A DNA stretch of 64,000 nucleotides from Corynebacterium sputi DSM 45148 (GCF_000427865.1 NZ_KE386599.1:1-64000); one strand, 5' to 3'. Positions 1 to 8,914 are shown, counted from the first letter of the stretch. Numbers and translations: made by a program. The notes: a model not told the origin generated them from the letters alone.

Positions 1-283
1 ACCGCATGGTCGGATCGATGGGCAAAGTCGGCGCTGCCGGCGATAACGCGGCCATGGAATCGTTCTTCAGCCTGCTCCAGAAGAACGTCCTCGACCGCCG
101 CACTTGGACCCGCCGAGAAGAGCTGCGCATCGCGATCGTGATCTGGATCGAACGGACCTACCATCGGCGCCGTCGCCAACCCCGCCTCGGACGTTTGACC
201 CCGATCGAGTTCGAGGCCATCATGAACACGCCAGCCGCACTGGCTGCGTGACTAGAACCTGTCACCTATCCGTGCAGCAGACC
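1..283 (+). mobile_element. IS3-type insertion sequence, right end only
   Basis: The window opens inside an insertion sequence. It holds the last part of the transposase and a short non-coding tail before the interrupted host gene resumes. The right boundary is inferred: the reading frame of the following gene is open from just after a TAG at 253-255, and the tail around 254-283 looks like an IS end, but the left end is missing so the terminal inverted repeats cannot be matched. No target duplication can be tested. Confidence 0.5.
3..251 (+). CDS. IS3-family transposase, C-terminal fragment
   Basis: This is the C-terminal 80 or so residues of an IS3-family (OrfB, rve-type integrase) transposase; the frame is open to the window edge, so the gene begins upstream. 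The segment DNAAMESFFSLLQKN carries the last catalytic Glu of the DDE triad in its usual setting (N-A-x-x-E-S-F-F), followed by the tryptophan- and arginine-rich stretch and the typical ending R-L-G-R-L-T-P-I-E-F-E. The family moves the element by cut-and-paste through a circular intermediate. Whether the whole copy is intact cannot be judged from here. Confidence 0.85.
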   Translation, partial: RMVGSMGKVGAAGDNAAMESFFSLLQKNVLDRRTWTRREELRIAIVIWIERTYHRRRRQPRLGRLTPIEFEAIMNTPAALAA

Positions 284-396
284 CAATCGATGAAAATGAC
301 GAGCCGGTCTTCGAGACCGTCACCACCACCGCTGCCTGGCTGACCTCTGACTACGGCCTGCGCGAGCCGGTCAGCGTCGAGTGGCTCGGCCACTCG

Positions 397-1170
397 GTGA
401 CGTTCTTCCCGGCCGTGGACGTCAACGGTGACTACCGTCCGAACCTCATCGGTGCGCCGGAGATCAAGAAGATCCAGGAAGATGCCGATAGCGGAATTCT
501 GCCGAAGGTCAGCCTCGTGCAGTGGGACCGGGCATTCGGCCGCGGCACGATCACCCTGGATGACATCTCCAACCCGGGCAAGATTTTCCGCGACTGGCGC
601 GAGACCGTCACCACCCGTGAGGACCTGGCCTGGATCGGCCGTCAGCTCGGAATGGGTAGCGCCGATGACGCTGTAGAGGAAGAGACCGACGCTACGGAGC
701 CCGAATCCTCCCAGACCCCGCCTCCGTCTACCGATAGAACTCAGTCGTCTGTTGCAGGATCGTCGGCAGCACGCAGTGCATCAACCTCCGCTGATACTAC
801 GGAGGAAAGCACCTCGTCGAGCAGGTCGGCTACGTCGAGCACCACGACGTCCTCAAGCACGACGACCACCGCACCGCCTGCTCCGGCAGCACCGGAGACC
901 AGTGCACCTGTCGAGCCGGCTGAGCCCACCACCTCGGCACCGGCAGCACCGGCCACTTCTCCTGCGGAGTCCGCACCGGCAGCACCGGCCACTTCTCCTG
1001 CGGAGTCCGCACCGGCAGCACCGGCCACTTCTCCTGCGGAGTCCGCACCGGCAGCACCGGCCACTTCTCCTGCGGAGTCCGCACCGGCAGCACCGGCCAC
1101 TTCTCCTGCGGAGTCCGCACCGGAAAGCACCAACACCTCCTCTGACGAGGATCTAGTTGGAGCTGAATAA
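397..1170 (+). CDS. Hypothetical protein, probably cut by the IS at its 5' end, with Ala/Pro/Ser/Thr repeat tail
   Basis: I do not recognise this protein. The first GTG is at 397, but the same frame is open back to 256, right after the transposon end, and translates into protein-like sequence (including TAAWLTSDYGLREPVSVEW). It is therefore most likely the C-terminal part of a longer gene split by the IS. About 95 residues of ordinary globular sequence are followed by a Ser/Thr-rich stretch, then five identical copies of the 12-residue unit APAAPATSPAES, then a short acidic end. Such tails are common in exported or wall-spanning actinobacterial proteins, but no signal peptide remains, so location is a guess. 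A good terminator follows. Expression is doubtful because the native promoter and start are gone. Confidence 0.55.
   Translation: MTFFPAVDVNGDYRPNLIGAPEIKKIQEDADSGILPKVSLVQWDRAFGRGTITLDDISNPGKIFRDWRETVTTREDLAWIGRQLGMGSADDAVEEETDATEPESSQTPPPSTDRTQSSVAGSSAARSASTSADTTEESTSSSRSATSSTTTSSSTTTTAPPAPAAPETSAPVEPAEPTTSAPAAPATSPAESAPAAPATSPAESAPAAPATSPAESAPAAPATSPAESAPAAPATSPAESAPESTNTSSDEDLVGAE
937..1116 (+). repeat. Five perfect tandem copies of a 36-bp unit
   Basis: The unit beginning GCACCGGCAGCACCGGCC is repeated five times without a single base difference (937-972, 973-1008, 1009-1044, 1045-1080, 1081-1116), in frame, encoding APAAPATSPAES each time. Perfect identity at the DNA level points to recent expansion or continuing slippage, so copy number is likely to vary between strains. 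Confidence 0.97.
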
Positions 1171-1190
1171 CTCTGCGCTGACGTGAATTA

Positions 1191-1231
1191 CCGCCCCGGC
1201 GGGACCGCAAAGGTCCTGTCGGGGCGGTTTT
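1191..1231 (+). terminator. Rho-independent terminator after the repeat protein
   Basis: A 16-bp stem, CCGCCCCGGCGGGACC pairing with GGTCCTGTCGGGGCGG across a five-base GCAAA loop, is followed by TTTT. It lies 20 nt after the stop codon. Confidence 0.85.
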
Positions 1232-1272
1232 GTGAGTGGGCAGGCGACTATTCGCCGTTAGTCTGGTCGAGT

Positions 1273-2160
1273 ATGAATCGGAAGCCGTCTCTGCCCCTGG
1301 TCCTTGTGCCTCTTCTCGTTGCTGCAGGCTGCGGTACAGCAGAAGATATACCTCCTCAGCCGGAGGCCCCGGACGACACAATCTCGCTTCCCGACGCCCA
1401 CCTCACTTCCCTCGGCGATTCCTACGCCTCAATGGGCGGACGTGACAGCCCTCGTTCGGGCCCTGACTATTGCTACCGGACTATCGACAACTACCCCGCG
1501 CTTGTGGGGGAGCGCGCTGCCGTCTTCGAGGATGTCTCCTGCCAGGGTGCGGTGACCGATGATCTGCTGCAGCCCAGATCTACTCCTGATGGAGAGCTGC
1601 CTTCGCAGCTTGAAGCGCTGACACCAGAGGTGGACATAGTGACGCTCACCATCGGAGGAAATGATATTGGCTTCGGCCGCCTCGCTGACTGTGTGCTGTT
1701 GTCTACTGGCAGTGAGGGGCAGTCGGACTGCCGTGGACTTCTGGAGTCGGAGGTGGCGCAGGAGATGGATGCCCTGCCGGCACAACTCGACGAGATCTAT
1801 GAGCAGATCGGTCAACGCACCGACGGCGCGGAGGTCTTCGCCACCGGATATATGCCGTTGGTTGCCTCTGTTCCGGAGTCGGATGAGGTGTGTGTGGGAA
1901 TGGAGGTGATCTCTGACGCCGACCAGGAATGGACGGTCGGGCTCATCGCCGAACTGAACCATGTGGTGGAGGCTGCGGCAGAGCGAAATGGCGCCGAGTT
2001 TGTCATGCCAGAGGGCGCTGACAACCACACCTCCTGCGCCGAGCCTGAGCAACGGTGGGTCGACCTGCTTGGTGTGCAGACTGATGCGTACCCATTGCAC
2101 CCCACCTCACTTGGACAACAGGCGATGGCAGATGCGCTTACATCCTCGATGGAAGAGTAG
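1273..2160 (+). CDS. SGNH/GDSL-type hydrolase lipoprotein
   Basis: Secreted, lipid-anchored esterase or lipase of the SGNH hydrolase family. I chose the ATG at 1273 because it gives a clean lipoprotein signal peptide with lipobox LVAAGC (Cys20); an in-frame GTG upstream at 1183 would bury it and lies in the preceding terminator. The catalytic Ser is Ser50 in GDSYAS (block I), block III is GGND at 128-131, and the C-terminal His is likely His276 in LHPTSLGQ. Several cysteines (67, 90 and others) suggest disulfides, as in secreted actinobacterial SGNH lipases. It is a single gene between two terminators. The substrate cannot be read from the sequence; a cell-envelope lipid or ester is a reasonable guess. 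Confidence 0.85.
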   Translation: MNRKPSLPLVLVPLLVAAGCGTAEDIPPQPEAPDDTISLPDAHLTSLGDSYASMGGRDSPRSGPDYCYRTIDNYPALVGERAAVFEDVSCQGAVTDDLLQPRSTPDGELPSQLEALTPEVDIVTLTIGGNDIGFGRLADCVLLSTGSEGQSDCRGLLESEVAQEMDALPAQLDEIYEQIGQRTDGAEVFATGYMPLVASVPESDEVCVGMEVISDADQEWTVGLIAELNHVVEAAAERNGAEFVMPEGADNHTSCAEPEQRWVDLLGVQTDAYPLHPTSLGQQAMADALTSSMEE

Positions 2161-2175
2161 GCGTCTACCAAAGGC

Positions 2176-2214
2176 AGAACACCGGCCCACACTGTGTGTG
2201 CGGGCCGGTGTTCT
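2176..2214. terminator. Bidirectional terminator-like hairpin
   Basis: AGAACACCGGCCC pairs perfectly with GGGCCGGTGTTCT across a 13-base loop between the convergent SGNH hydrolase and DUF2236 genes. The T-run is weak on both sides. Confidence 0.7.
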
Positions 2215-2258
2215 AGTGTGCGGCTAAACCCGAGGTTCAGCGATCACTGAAGGCTCAG

Positions 2259-3365
2259 TTAGCTGGCCTTCTGAGGGGTGGTGATTTCCGAGCCGTCGGC
2301 CGAGCGAGCGCTCTCGAACTCGATGATGTCATCCTTGTGGTTGTGGCCGTAGCGGTTCAGGCCGGTGCCCTGCTGACGAGCGGCTGCCATGTCCTTGGCC
2401 TGCTCCAGTGGGGAGCGCGGGTCGCCGTGCATCTTGCGGGCGACCTCGGGGGTGTAAACACGAGGGGTTTTGGCCGGGATCTTCCGGACGCCCTGCTCAA
2501 CGTACTTTGCTCCACGCGGGTTAACGGCGTCAATGAACCACATCTCGAGCGCGGGGAACTTGTAAACCGATCGGAGGATGACGCGCCACAGTGCGATGGC
2601 GAAGGCATCCTTCACCGGGCCCTGCTTCACTCCGGCCATCTTGCGCATCCAACGCGGGTACGTCGCGATGACGCTCCAGCGGAAGAACGGACGACCAATG
2701 ACCTGCAAGGGGCGAGGGAGGCCGTGGAAAGCAGTGGTGAAGGCATCCAGGATGTGGTCGATGTTGAACACAGCAGCTTCGGAAGCGCCGAGCTTCTCAC
2801 GCCAGGAGTCCAGGTATTCCTGGGCCTGTCCGCGGGTCTCCGGGAAGTCAGTCAGGTCGATCGGCTGGAACTTGGCAGCAGTCTTACACTCTGCCCAGTA
2901 CTGATTCTCTTCGTCACGGGAGAGCTTTCCTGGGCCGAAAGTCTCGTACACGTAGATGATCGAGTGCCACGCAGTGATGTGGATCCACTTCTGGGACTCC
3001 GACGCGTTGGAGTCGTAGTCCTTGCCGGTGACCGGGTTCGGACCGTAGGAACGGCCGTGGACCTTCATTAGCACGTCGGCCATCTTGATAACGGTCTTGG
3101 AGTCAGCGAACAAAACCGCAGCAAAGTATTCCATGGTTCGGTCATAGCGAATCGGAGTGCGCTGGACCACCTGGCAGGAGTGCTCAATGGCAGTTGCCAG
3201 ATCCGGGTCGAGGTGCTCGATAGTTACAGCACGAACGAATCCCTGGAAGGCCGAAGCCGGGAAGGTCCAGACCTTCCATGCGACGGACTCGGGGCCGAAA
3301 AAGCCCTCATCCTCGCGGATGTAGTCGTGCTTGGCGACAGGTGCCTTCTTTGCGTTCATCTTCAT
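2259..3365 (-). CDS. DUF2236 / mpaB-type oxygenase family protein
   Basis: A 368-residue protein of the ER-bound oxygenase mpaB / rubber oxygenase (Lcp) catalytic-domain family, formerly DUF2236, which is abundant in mycolate-containing actinobacteria. Family members bind haem or another metal and act on hydrophobic substrates; most bacterial ones are uncharacterised. Visible family features are the helix with YDRTMEYFAAVLFAD (74-88), HGRSYG with His103, and HITAWHSIIYVYETFG with His129 and His134, the likely cofactor ligands. No signal peptide or clear membrane segment is seen. The start has a second in-frame ATG six bases in (3359), and no strong ribosome binding site separates them. It stands alone with a long upstream region holding an inverted repeat. 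Confidence 0.8.
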   Translation of the reverse strand: MKMNAKKAPVAKHDYIREDEGFFGPESVAWKVWTFPASAFQGFVRAVTIEHLDPDLATAIEHSCQVVQRTPIRYDRTMEYFAAVLFADSKTVIKMADVLMKVHGRSYGPNPVTGKDYDSNASESQKWIHITAWHSIIYVYETFGPGKLSRDEENQYWAECKTAAKFQPIDLTDFPETRGQAQEYLDSWREKLGASEAAVFNIDHILDAFTTAFHGLPRPLQVIGRPFFRWSVIATYPRWMRKMAGVKQGPVKDAFAIALWRVILRSVYKFPALEMWFIDAVNPRGAKYVEQGVRKIPAKTPRVYTPEVARKMHGDPRSPLEQAKDMAAARQQGTGLNRYGHNHKDDIIEFESARSADGSEITTPQKAS

Positions 3366-3725
3366 TCACGCTTGGGAAGAACTTGGCTGGCTGAAAGATC
3401 TGGGTACCTCGAAGGCCTCGGTTATGCCGAATCCCCTGAAATACGTGATGCAATGCACATTATCAGCAGGTTCTTCCAACACCGAACAATTTTAGTATTG
3501 CTTTGCAAACATATAAACATTCGTGTATGTTGCGCCACGCCAACGCTGTTACCTGTGGAGATATTAAGTGCCGTCAGATTCCCTTATCCGGGGGCGATCT
3601 CACCAATTGAGAAGTTGATTTAGGCCACAGAGTCCGCTCCAGAAGCGCCATTATGGAGTATGGCGGAACCAGCGAGCTCTGCTATCGACACGTTCCAGGG
3701 GGTGCCCGAGGGCGGCCATGCGAAA
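3366..3725. other. Intergenic region, AT-rich, with promoter signals for the DUF2236 gene
   Basis: I see no gene here. The middle (about 3470-3540) is clearly more AT-rich than its surroundings. It contains the octamer TTTGCAAA (3502-3509), which resembles the core of the corynebacterial RamB site, and the inverted repeat AACAT-N6-ATGTT (3516-3531). Read on the minus strand these sit upstream of the DUF2236 gene, with TAAAAT-like sequence as a possible -10. Confidence 0.5.
3516..3531. promoter_or_regulatory. Inverted repeat AACAT-N6-ATGTT, possible operator
   Basis: Perfect 5-bp arms separated by TCGTGT, about 150 bp upstream of the DUF2236 start in an AT-rich promoter region. The form fits a TetR-type operator, and DUF2236 genes are often next to TetR regulators, but no regulator gene is adjacent here. 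Confidence 0.35.
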
Positions 3726-3760
3726 GCCCCGTCCGGCCTGCGGAGCAGGGCGGACGGGGC
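3726..3760 (-). terminator. Terminator downstream of glnA copy 1
   Basis: GCCCCGTCCG (3726-3735) pairs with CGGACGGGGC (3751-3760), with further pairing inside the loop. On the minus strand it is followed by TTTCG. It lies about 45 nt after the glnA stop. Confidence 0.75.
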
Positions 3761-3803
3761 CGTCGGGAAGCGAGTTTTTAGTGCTCGCTGAGGTGTTTAC
3801 GAC

Positions 3804-5240
3804 CTAGCAGTCGTAGTACATCTCGAATTCCTGCGGGGTCGGGCGCAGGCGGACCGGTGCGATCTCGTTGTCGTACTTGTAGCCGATGTAGGTATCGAGG
3901 AGGTCCTCGGTGAAGACGTCGCCTTCGAGCAGGAACTCGTTGTCCTCGGCTAGAGCAGCCAGGGAGGCCTCCAGAGAGGTCGGTGCCTGCGGGATGCCGG
4001 CAGCCTCCTCCGGCGGGAGCTCGTAGAGGTCCTTGTCGACCGGAGCATGCGGCTCGATGCGGTTCTTGATGCCGTCCAGGCCAGCCATCATCATCGCAGC
4101 GAAGCCGAAGTACGGGTTGGACGACGGGTCCGGAGCGCGGAACTCCAGTCGCTTTGCCTTCGGGTTGTTGCCGGTGATCGGGATACGGACCGCGGCGGAG
4201 CGGTTGCGCTGCGAGTACACCAGGTTGATCGGAGCCTCGAAGCCCGGGACCAGACGGTGGTAGGAGTTCAGCGTCGGGTTGGTGAACGCAAGAACCGCGC
4301 CGGCGTGCTTCAGGATGCCGCCGATGTAGTAGCGAGCCATGTCGGACAGGCCGGCGTAACCGGACTCGTCGTGGAACAGCGGCTTGCCGTCCTTCCACAG
4401 CGACTGGTGAGCGTGCATGCCCGAACCATTGTCACCGGAGAGCGGCTTCGGCATGAAGGTTGCGGACTTGCCGGCGTTCCATGCGGTGTTCTTGATGATG
4501 TACTTGAAGGACTGCAGGTCATCAGCCGCGTGCAGCAGCGTGTTGAACTTGTAGTTGATCTCCTGCTGGCCACCGGTGCCGACCTCGTGGTGAGCGCGCT
4601 CCAGGTCGAAACCTGCGTTCATGAGGTTGGTGCTCATCTCATCGCGCAGATCCTGGTAGTGGTCGTACGGAGCGGTGGGGAAGTAGCCACCCTTCATACG
4701 GGTCTTGTAGCCCAGGTTCGTGGAGCCATCCGGGTTGGTGTCTGCGCCACGGTTCCACCAGCCTTCAACCGAGTCGACCTCGTAGTAGCCGTGGTTGGTG
4801 TCGGTGGAGAACTTGACCTTGTCGAAGAGGTAGAACTCTGCCTCTGCGCCGAAGAAGCAGGTGTCGGCGATGCCGGTGGAGGTGAGGTATTCCTCCGCCT
4901 TGCGGGCCACGTTGCGGGGGTCGCGAGAGAAGGGCTCGAGGGTGAACGGGTCGTGGACGAAGAACTTGACGTTCAGCGTCTTGGCCTTACGGAACGGGTC
5001 GATCCGTGCGGTCTCCAGGTCGGGCAGCAGAGCCATGTCGGACTCGTCGATGGTGGTGAAGCCGCGGACGGAAGAGCCGTCGAAGGCCATTCCCTCTGCG
5101 ATAGCGTCCTCGTCGAATGCGCTGGCGGGAACGGTGAAGTGCTGCTCCTGTCCCGGAACGTCGGAGAAGCGGACATCGACGAACTCGATGTTCTCATCCT
5201 TGATCTTCTTAACGATTGCCTCAGGCGAGGTATTACCCAT
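3804..5240 (-). CDS. glnA: Glutamine synthetase type I, copy 1 (extra copy)
   Basis: Makes glutamine from glutamate, ammonia and ATP; dodecameric cytoplasmic GSI. 478 residues, full length. Motifs include [11 protein letters not shown] near residue 51, [28 protein letters not shown], and the adenylylation loop [10 protein letters not shown] with Tyr406, so it belongs to the GlnE-regulated beta subtype. I chose the ATG at 5240 because AAGGA lies seven bases before it and the protein then starts like its paralogue; an upstream ATG at 5279 has no support. The second copy at 6556-7998 is very similar throughout and is next to the RDD gene as in other corynebacteria, so this copy looks like the duplicate. 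Upstream are two short palindromes that could be operators. Confidence 0.96.
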   Translation of the reverse strand: MGNTSPEAIVKKIKDENIEFVDVRFSDVPGQEQHFTVPASAFDEDAIAEGMAFDGSSVRGFTTIDESDMALLPDLETARIDPFRKAKTLNVKFFVHDPFTLEPFSRDPRNVARKAEEYLTSTGIADTCFFGAEAEFYLFDKVKFSTDTNHGYYEVDSVEGWWNRGADTNPDGSTNLGYKTRMKGGYFPTAPYDHYQDLRDEMSTNLMNAGFDLERAHHEVGTGGQQEINYKFNTLLHAADDLQSFKYIIKNTAWNAGKSATFMPKPLSGDNGSGMHAHQSLWKDGKPLFHDESGYAGLSDMARYYIGGILKHAGAVLAFTNPTLNSYHRLVPGFEAPINLVYSQRNRSAAVRIPITGNNPKAKRLEFRAPDPSSNPYFGFAAMMMAGLDGIKNRIEPHAPVDKDLYELPPEEAAGIPQAPTSLEASLAALAEDNEFLLEGDVFTEDLLDTYIGYKYDNEIAPVRLRPTPQEFEMYYDC

Positions 5241-5385
5241 TGTGGTTCCTTCAGGTCGGTGACAGGACCGATGGTGCAAATTCAGCAGGCTGGATACTTT
5301 CCACCATCGGGAACATGTATCAGCCTAAGAAAGCGGTGTTTCCCAGCCTGTTCACCTATGTTTCAAACCCGTAAACCCCGATTGT

Positions 5386-5397
5386 GTGATAAATCAC
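5386..5397. promoter_or_regulatory. Palindrome GTGAT-AA-ATCAC
   Basis: A 12-bp inverted repeat about 146 bp upstream of glnA copy 1. It does not have the TGTGA-N6-TCACA spacing of a GlxR site and I cannot assign it to a regulator. Confidence 0.3.
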
Positions 5398-5414
5398 CAT
5401 AGGGATTAATGCAG

Positions 5415-5431
5415 GTAAAGACATGCTTTAC
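5415..5431. promoter_or_regulatory. Inverted repeat GTAAAG-N5-CTTTAC
   Basis: Perfect 6-bp arms around ACATG, between glnA copy 1 and the decayed siderophore-binding gene. It could be an old operator of either; it does not match a DtxR or AmtR consensus I know. Confidence 0.3.
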
Positions 5432-5545
5432 GACGTTTGTTGCCCCACCAGAGCCCCACGCATCCCTCTCAGGTGCTCATCTGAAAGCCCCCTGAGCGCA
5501 AGTATTCGACCGATCCGCCGTATTCGGAGTCGATTCGTTCCAGAG

Positions 5546-6463
5546 TTGACTGCATCACATCGGCGGGGATGTGGAGATGGACGAGGCCTTTGGCTCCTCC
5601 GAGTCCGAGGACGGTGTCATTCCCGCGAGATCACCCACACCATGGGCACAACCGAGATTGAATCAGAGCCCTCCAGGATTGTCGTCATCAGCGGAGGCCA
5701 GCTCGATGCGGCTCTGAGTCTCGGTGTCGTTCCCTTAGGCGCAACCAACGCCACAGGTGCAGAGCTCATCCCTGAGTGCCTGCGAGAGGCCGCTCCCGAG
5801 TCTGCCGGACGGTTGGATCAGATCGATTCGGTCGGACAACGCACCGACCCCGGCCTTGAGGCCATCGCGGAACTTGAGCCGGACCTCATCCTGGGCAACC
5901 AGAGTGGTCTTGAGGATCTGTACCCGGAACTGAGCAAGATCGCCCCGACAGTTCTGTCCGTGGGCGCTCCACCGCAGTGGCGCGAGGACTATCTGCTGCT
6001 GGCGGCGTCGCTTGGTAAACAGCAACAAGCCGAGATTGTCCTCGATGACCTGTCCGCACAGGCAGCTGACATCGACGAGTCGCACTCGAATGACGACGAG
6101 GTCGTATCTCTCATCCGCTTCTAGGAAGACCGCATCCGTGCCATGGGGGCCCAATCCACTGCAGGAATGGCGACCCTCGAGTCCGGATTCCGCTCTCCGG
6201 ACGTCGCCCCCGACGAGGACGTTTCAGTCGACATCTCCTCCGAAGAACTCACCCAGCTCGACGGCGACATGATCATCTACGGCGCCATGGGAGGCAGTGC
6301 TGAGGTCGAAGAAGAAGTCAGCTCGATGTGGGAAAACCTCGACGCCGTCGCTGCTGACAACGCCCACGAAGTCGACGACACCATCTGGTTCCAGAACGCA
6401 GGACCGCTCGCAACGAAGATGATCCTGGCTCAGTTCCAGGAGTTCCTCGCCCAGGCTGAATAG
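5546..6463 (+). pseudogene. Decayed siderophore/iron-binding lipoprotein (FecB/FepB type)
   Basis: The remains of an ABC-transporter substrate-binding protein for ferric siderophores. The recognisable body runs from ITHTMGTTEIESEPSRIV (start of the mature fold) through ALSLGVVPLGATN, ELEPDLILGNQSG and LSKIAPTV to the C-terminal IWFQNAGPLATKMILAQF. It is broken in two ways. An in-frame TAG at 6122-6124 replaces one codon between SLIRF and EDRIRAMG, with the same frame continuing to the real stop at 6461-6463. Upstream, the GCGDG lipobox region, the acidic linker and the mature start lie in different frames, so at least two small indels are needed to join them, and no signal peptide can be read. 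The exact 5' limit is uncertain. It sits alone between two glnA genes with no permease or ATPase genes. Confidence 0.85.
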
Positions 6464-6486
6464 GTGCCGTCCCTACTAACGCGAAA

Positions 6487-6524
6487 CTCCCCTCGCCCGG
6501 CCGTGGAACGGTGGGTGAGGGGAG
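6487..6524 (-). terminator. Terminator downstream of glnA copy 2
   Basis: CTCCCCTCGCCC (6487-6498) pairs with GGGTGAGGGGAG (6513-6524) with one bulge; on the minus strand TTTCGC follows. It may also stop any transcription coming from the pseudogene. Confidence 0.7.
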
Positions 6525-6555
6525 CGTCGGGAAGCGGGTTTCGAGCTTGTACGAC

Positions 6556-7998
6556 CTAGCAGTCGTAGTACATCTCGAATTCCTGCGGGGTCGGGCGCAG
6601 GCGGACCGGAGCGATCTCGTTCTCGTACTTGTAGTCGATGTACGTGGAGATGAGGTCCTCGGTGAAGACGTCGCCTTCGAGCAGGAACTCGTGGTCCTTG
6701 CGCAGAGCCTCGAGGGAAGCCTCCAGAGAAGTCGGTGCCTGCGGGATGCCAGCAGCCTCCTCCGGGGGCAGCTCGTAGAGGTCCTTGTCGACCGGGGCGT
6801 GCGGCTCGGTACGGTTCTTGATTCCGTCCAGGCCAGCCATCATCATCGCGGCGAACGCGAAGTACGGGTTGGATGACGGGTCCGGCGCGCGGAACTCAAT
6901 GCGCTTGGCCTTCGGGTTGTTACCCGTGATCGGGATACGCACAGCGGCCGAACGGTTGCGCTGCGAGTAGACCAGGTTGATCGGAGCCTCGAAGCCCGGG
7001 ACCAGACGGTGGTAGGAGTTCAGCGTCGGGTTGGTGAACGCCAGAACAGCGCCAGCGTGCTCCAGGATGCCGCCGATGAAGTAACGCGCCATGTCGGATA
7101 GGCCGGCGTAACCGGACTCATCGTGGAACAGCGGCTTGCCGTCCTTCCACAGGGACATGTGGGCGTGCATGCCCGAGCCATTGTCGCCGGACAGCGGCTT
7201 CGGCATGAAGGTCACGGACTTGTTGTTACGCCACGCGACATTCTTGATGATGTACTTAAACGCCTGCAGATCATCGGCAGCGTGCAGCAGGGAGTTGAAC
7301 CGGTAGTTGATCTCCTGCTGTCCACCGGTGCCGACCTCGTGGTGGGCGCGCTCCAGTTCGAATCCGCCGCGGTCCAGCTCCTGGCACATTTCGTCGCGCA
7401 GGTCCTGGTAGTGGTCGTACGGAGCGGTGGGGAAGTAGCCGCCCTTCATCCGGGTCTTGTAGCCCAGGTTCGTGGAGCCATCCGGGTTGGTGTCCTCGCC
7501 GCGGTTCCACCAGCCTTCAACGGAATCGACCTCGTAGTAGCCAACGTTGGTGTCGGTGGCGTACTTGACGCTGTCGAAGACGTAGAACTCCGCCTCAGCA
7601 CCAAAGAAACAGGTGTCTGCGATACCGGTGGACACCAGGTACTCCTCGGCCTTACGCGCAACATTGCGCGGGTCACGGGAGAACGGCTCCAGGGTGAACG
7701 GATCGTGCACGAAGAAACGGACGTTCAGCGTCTTTGCCTTGCGGAACGGATCGACCCGGGCGGTGGCCAGATCCGGCAGCAGCGTCATATCGGACTCGTC
7801 GATGGTGGTGAAGCCGCGGATCGACGAACCGTCGAAGGCCAGGCCTTCCTCCATCGCGTCGACCGTGAACTGGTGTGCCGGAACAGTAACGTGCTGCTCC
7901 GTTCCTGGCACATCGCTGAAGCGGACGTCAACGAACTGGACGTCTTCTTCCTCGATAAATTTGACGACGTCCTCGGGTGAGGTGAAACCCACGTTCAT
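6556..7998 (-). CDS. glnA: Glutamine synthetase type I, copy 2 (likely ancestral locus)
   Basis: Second GSI, 480 residues, full length, with all the usual motifs: [39 protein letters not shown] and the adenylylation loop [10 protein letters not shown] with Tyr408. It differs from copy 1 mostly in the first 45 residues and a few surface positions; long blocks, including the last 25 residues, are identical. Its position beside the RDD, DUF4191 and lipA genes is the conserved corynebacterial one. Both copies keep every catalytic residue I can check, so both are probably active. Alternative idea: one copy is needed under a different nitrogen or iron regime, but nothing in the sequence proves this. 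Confidence 0.96.
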   Translation of the reverse strand: MNVGFTSPEDVVKFIEEEDVQFVDVRFSDVPGTEQHVTVPAHQFTVDAMEEGLAFDGSSIRGFTTIDESDMTLLPDLATARVDPFRKAKTLNVRFFVHDPFTLEPFSRDPRNVARKAEEYLVSTGIADTCFFGAEAEFYVFDSVKYATDTNVGYYEVDSVEGWWNRGEDTNPDGSTNLGYKTRMKGGYFPTAPYDHYQDLRDEMCQELDRGGFELERAHHEVGTGGQQEINYRFNSLLHAADDLQAFKYIIKNVAWRNNKSVTFMPKPLSGDNGSGMHAHMSLWKDGKPLFHDESGYAGLSDMARYFIGGILEHAGAVLAFTNPTLNSYHRLVPGFEAPINLVYSQRNRSAAVRIPITGNNPKAKRIEFRAPDPSSNPYFAFAAMMMAGLDGIKNRTEPHAPVDKDLYELPPEEAAGIPQAPTSLEASLEALRKDHEFLLEGDVFTEDLISTYIDYKYENEIAPVRLRPTPQEFEMYYDC

Positions 7999-8235
7999 GC
8001 TCCTAGTAGCAGATTGTCAGCCGACGAGGCTCGGACAAATACGTGCGTTGGGGTGCCCCGCCGGAAGACCTGGCGGACGGGCCGCGATTGGCGGACCGTC
8101 CAAGGCCATGTCGGCGATTATATCGAATTGTCTCCCACGCGTTGCGGTGGTGTTGATTTCGGTTTAACTTATGGGGCTTCCCGACGTCCCTTTCAACGTC
8201 CACCAGCCCAAGTCAGAGATTCTCCGATCGGCAGC

Positions 8236-8241
8236 TATGCT
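8236..8241 (+). promoter_or_regulatory. -10 box of the RDD gene (leaderless)
   Basis: TATGCT ends 6 nt before the ATG at 8248 and there is no ribosome binding site, so the transcript probably begins at or next to the start codon. Confidence 0.6.
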
Positions 8242-8247
8242 GGGCCT

Positions 8248-8769
8248 ATGGCCGACAACCGAAGCTGGCTCGAAGGACCGCAGGTCCCGGGTCAATACGA
8301 CAACCCCGAAAAAGTCTCCAAGTACGCCGGTGAGAACCTCGGGCTTGAAAAGACCGGACCGGGATCCATCGCCAGCCTGGGCCGCCGAATCGGTGCTCTC
8401 TTGCTTGACTGGGTCGTCTGCATGGTCATTACTGGAGTGCTCTTCCTACCGTTCGGCCCCAGTGGCGAGCAGCTCGACCGGTTCGGTGGAGACACCTACA
8501 TGGCGTTCCAGAACTTCTCCGCTATTTGGACTCTGCCGATCTTCATCATCGTTGGATCCCTCTCCGTGATCCTCTTCTCCCGTACTCCGGGGCACATGAT
8601 GCTTGGCATGGGTGTGGCACGCGTCGATCGCCCGGATCAGGGCGTGGGTATCTGGCGCCCGATCGTCCGCACCGTGTTGACCGCGTTTGTGCTCCCGCCG
8701 GTGGTTCAGGACTCCGACGGCCGCGGCATGCACGACCGCGCAACCGGAACGGTTGTCATCAGGGGATAA
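8248..8769 (+). CDS. RDD family membrane protein
   Basis: A 173-residue inner-membrane protein of the RDD family, named for conserved Arg and Asp residues. The signature lies at LGRRIGALLLDWVV, followed by the first membrane segment; a second one lies around LPIFIIVGSLSVILF, and the loop SRTPGHMMLGMGVARVD is the usual RDD middle motif. Function in actinobacteria is unknown; some RDD proteins elsewhere are linked to ion exchange. I chose ATG 8248 because a -10 box sits 6 nt upstream and everything before it in frame lacks protein character. It is divergent from glnA copy 2, with which it shares a 249-bp promoter region. Confidence 0.85.
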   Translation: MADNRSWLEGPQVPGQYDNPEKVSKYAGENLGLEKTGPGSIASLGRRIGALLLDWVVCMVITGVLFLPFGPSGEQLDRFGGDTYMAFQNFSAIWTLPIFIIVGSLSVILFSRTPGHMMLGMGVARVDRPDQGVGIWRPIVRTVLTAFVLPPVVQDSDGRGMHDRATGTVVIRG

Positions 8770-8914
8770 CCGCAGTTCGGTGACCCGGTTCGGTAAAGGC
8801 CGTCGTTCACTCCCTGGAGAAACCGCAGGTCAACACGGTGGTCGTTTTTCGGTGTTCCTCGAACGGGGTCACCGGCGAATTGCAGCGGATAAACGAGCCG
8901 CCAGGCATAAAAAA

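Noticed and set aside
937..1116. CRISPR-like regular repeat
   Set aside because: The 36-bp units are directly adjacent without spacers and encode an in-frame peptide repeat.
4047..5402. Open frame of about 450 codons opposite glnA copy 1
   Set aside because: Shadow of a highly conserved glnA; the same shadow appears opposite copy 2.
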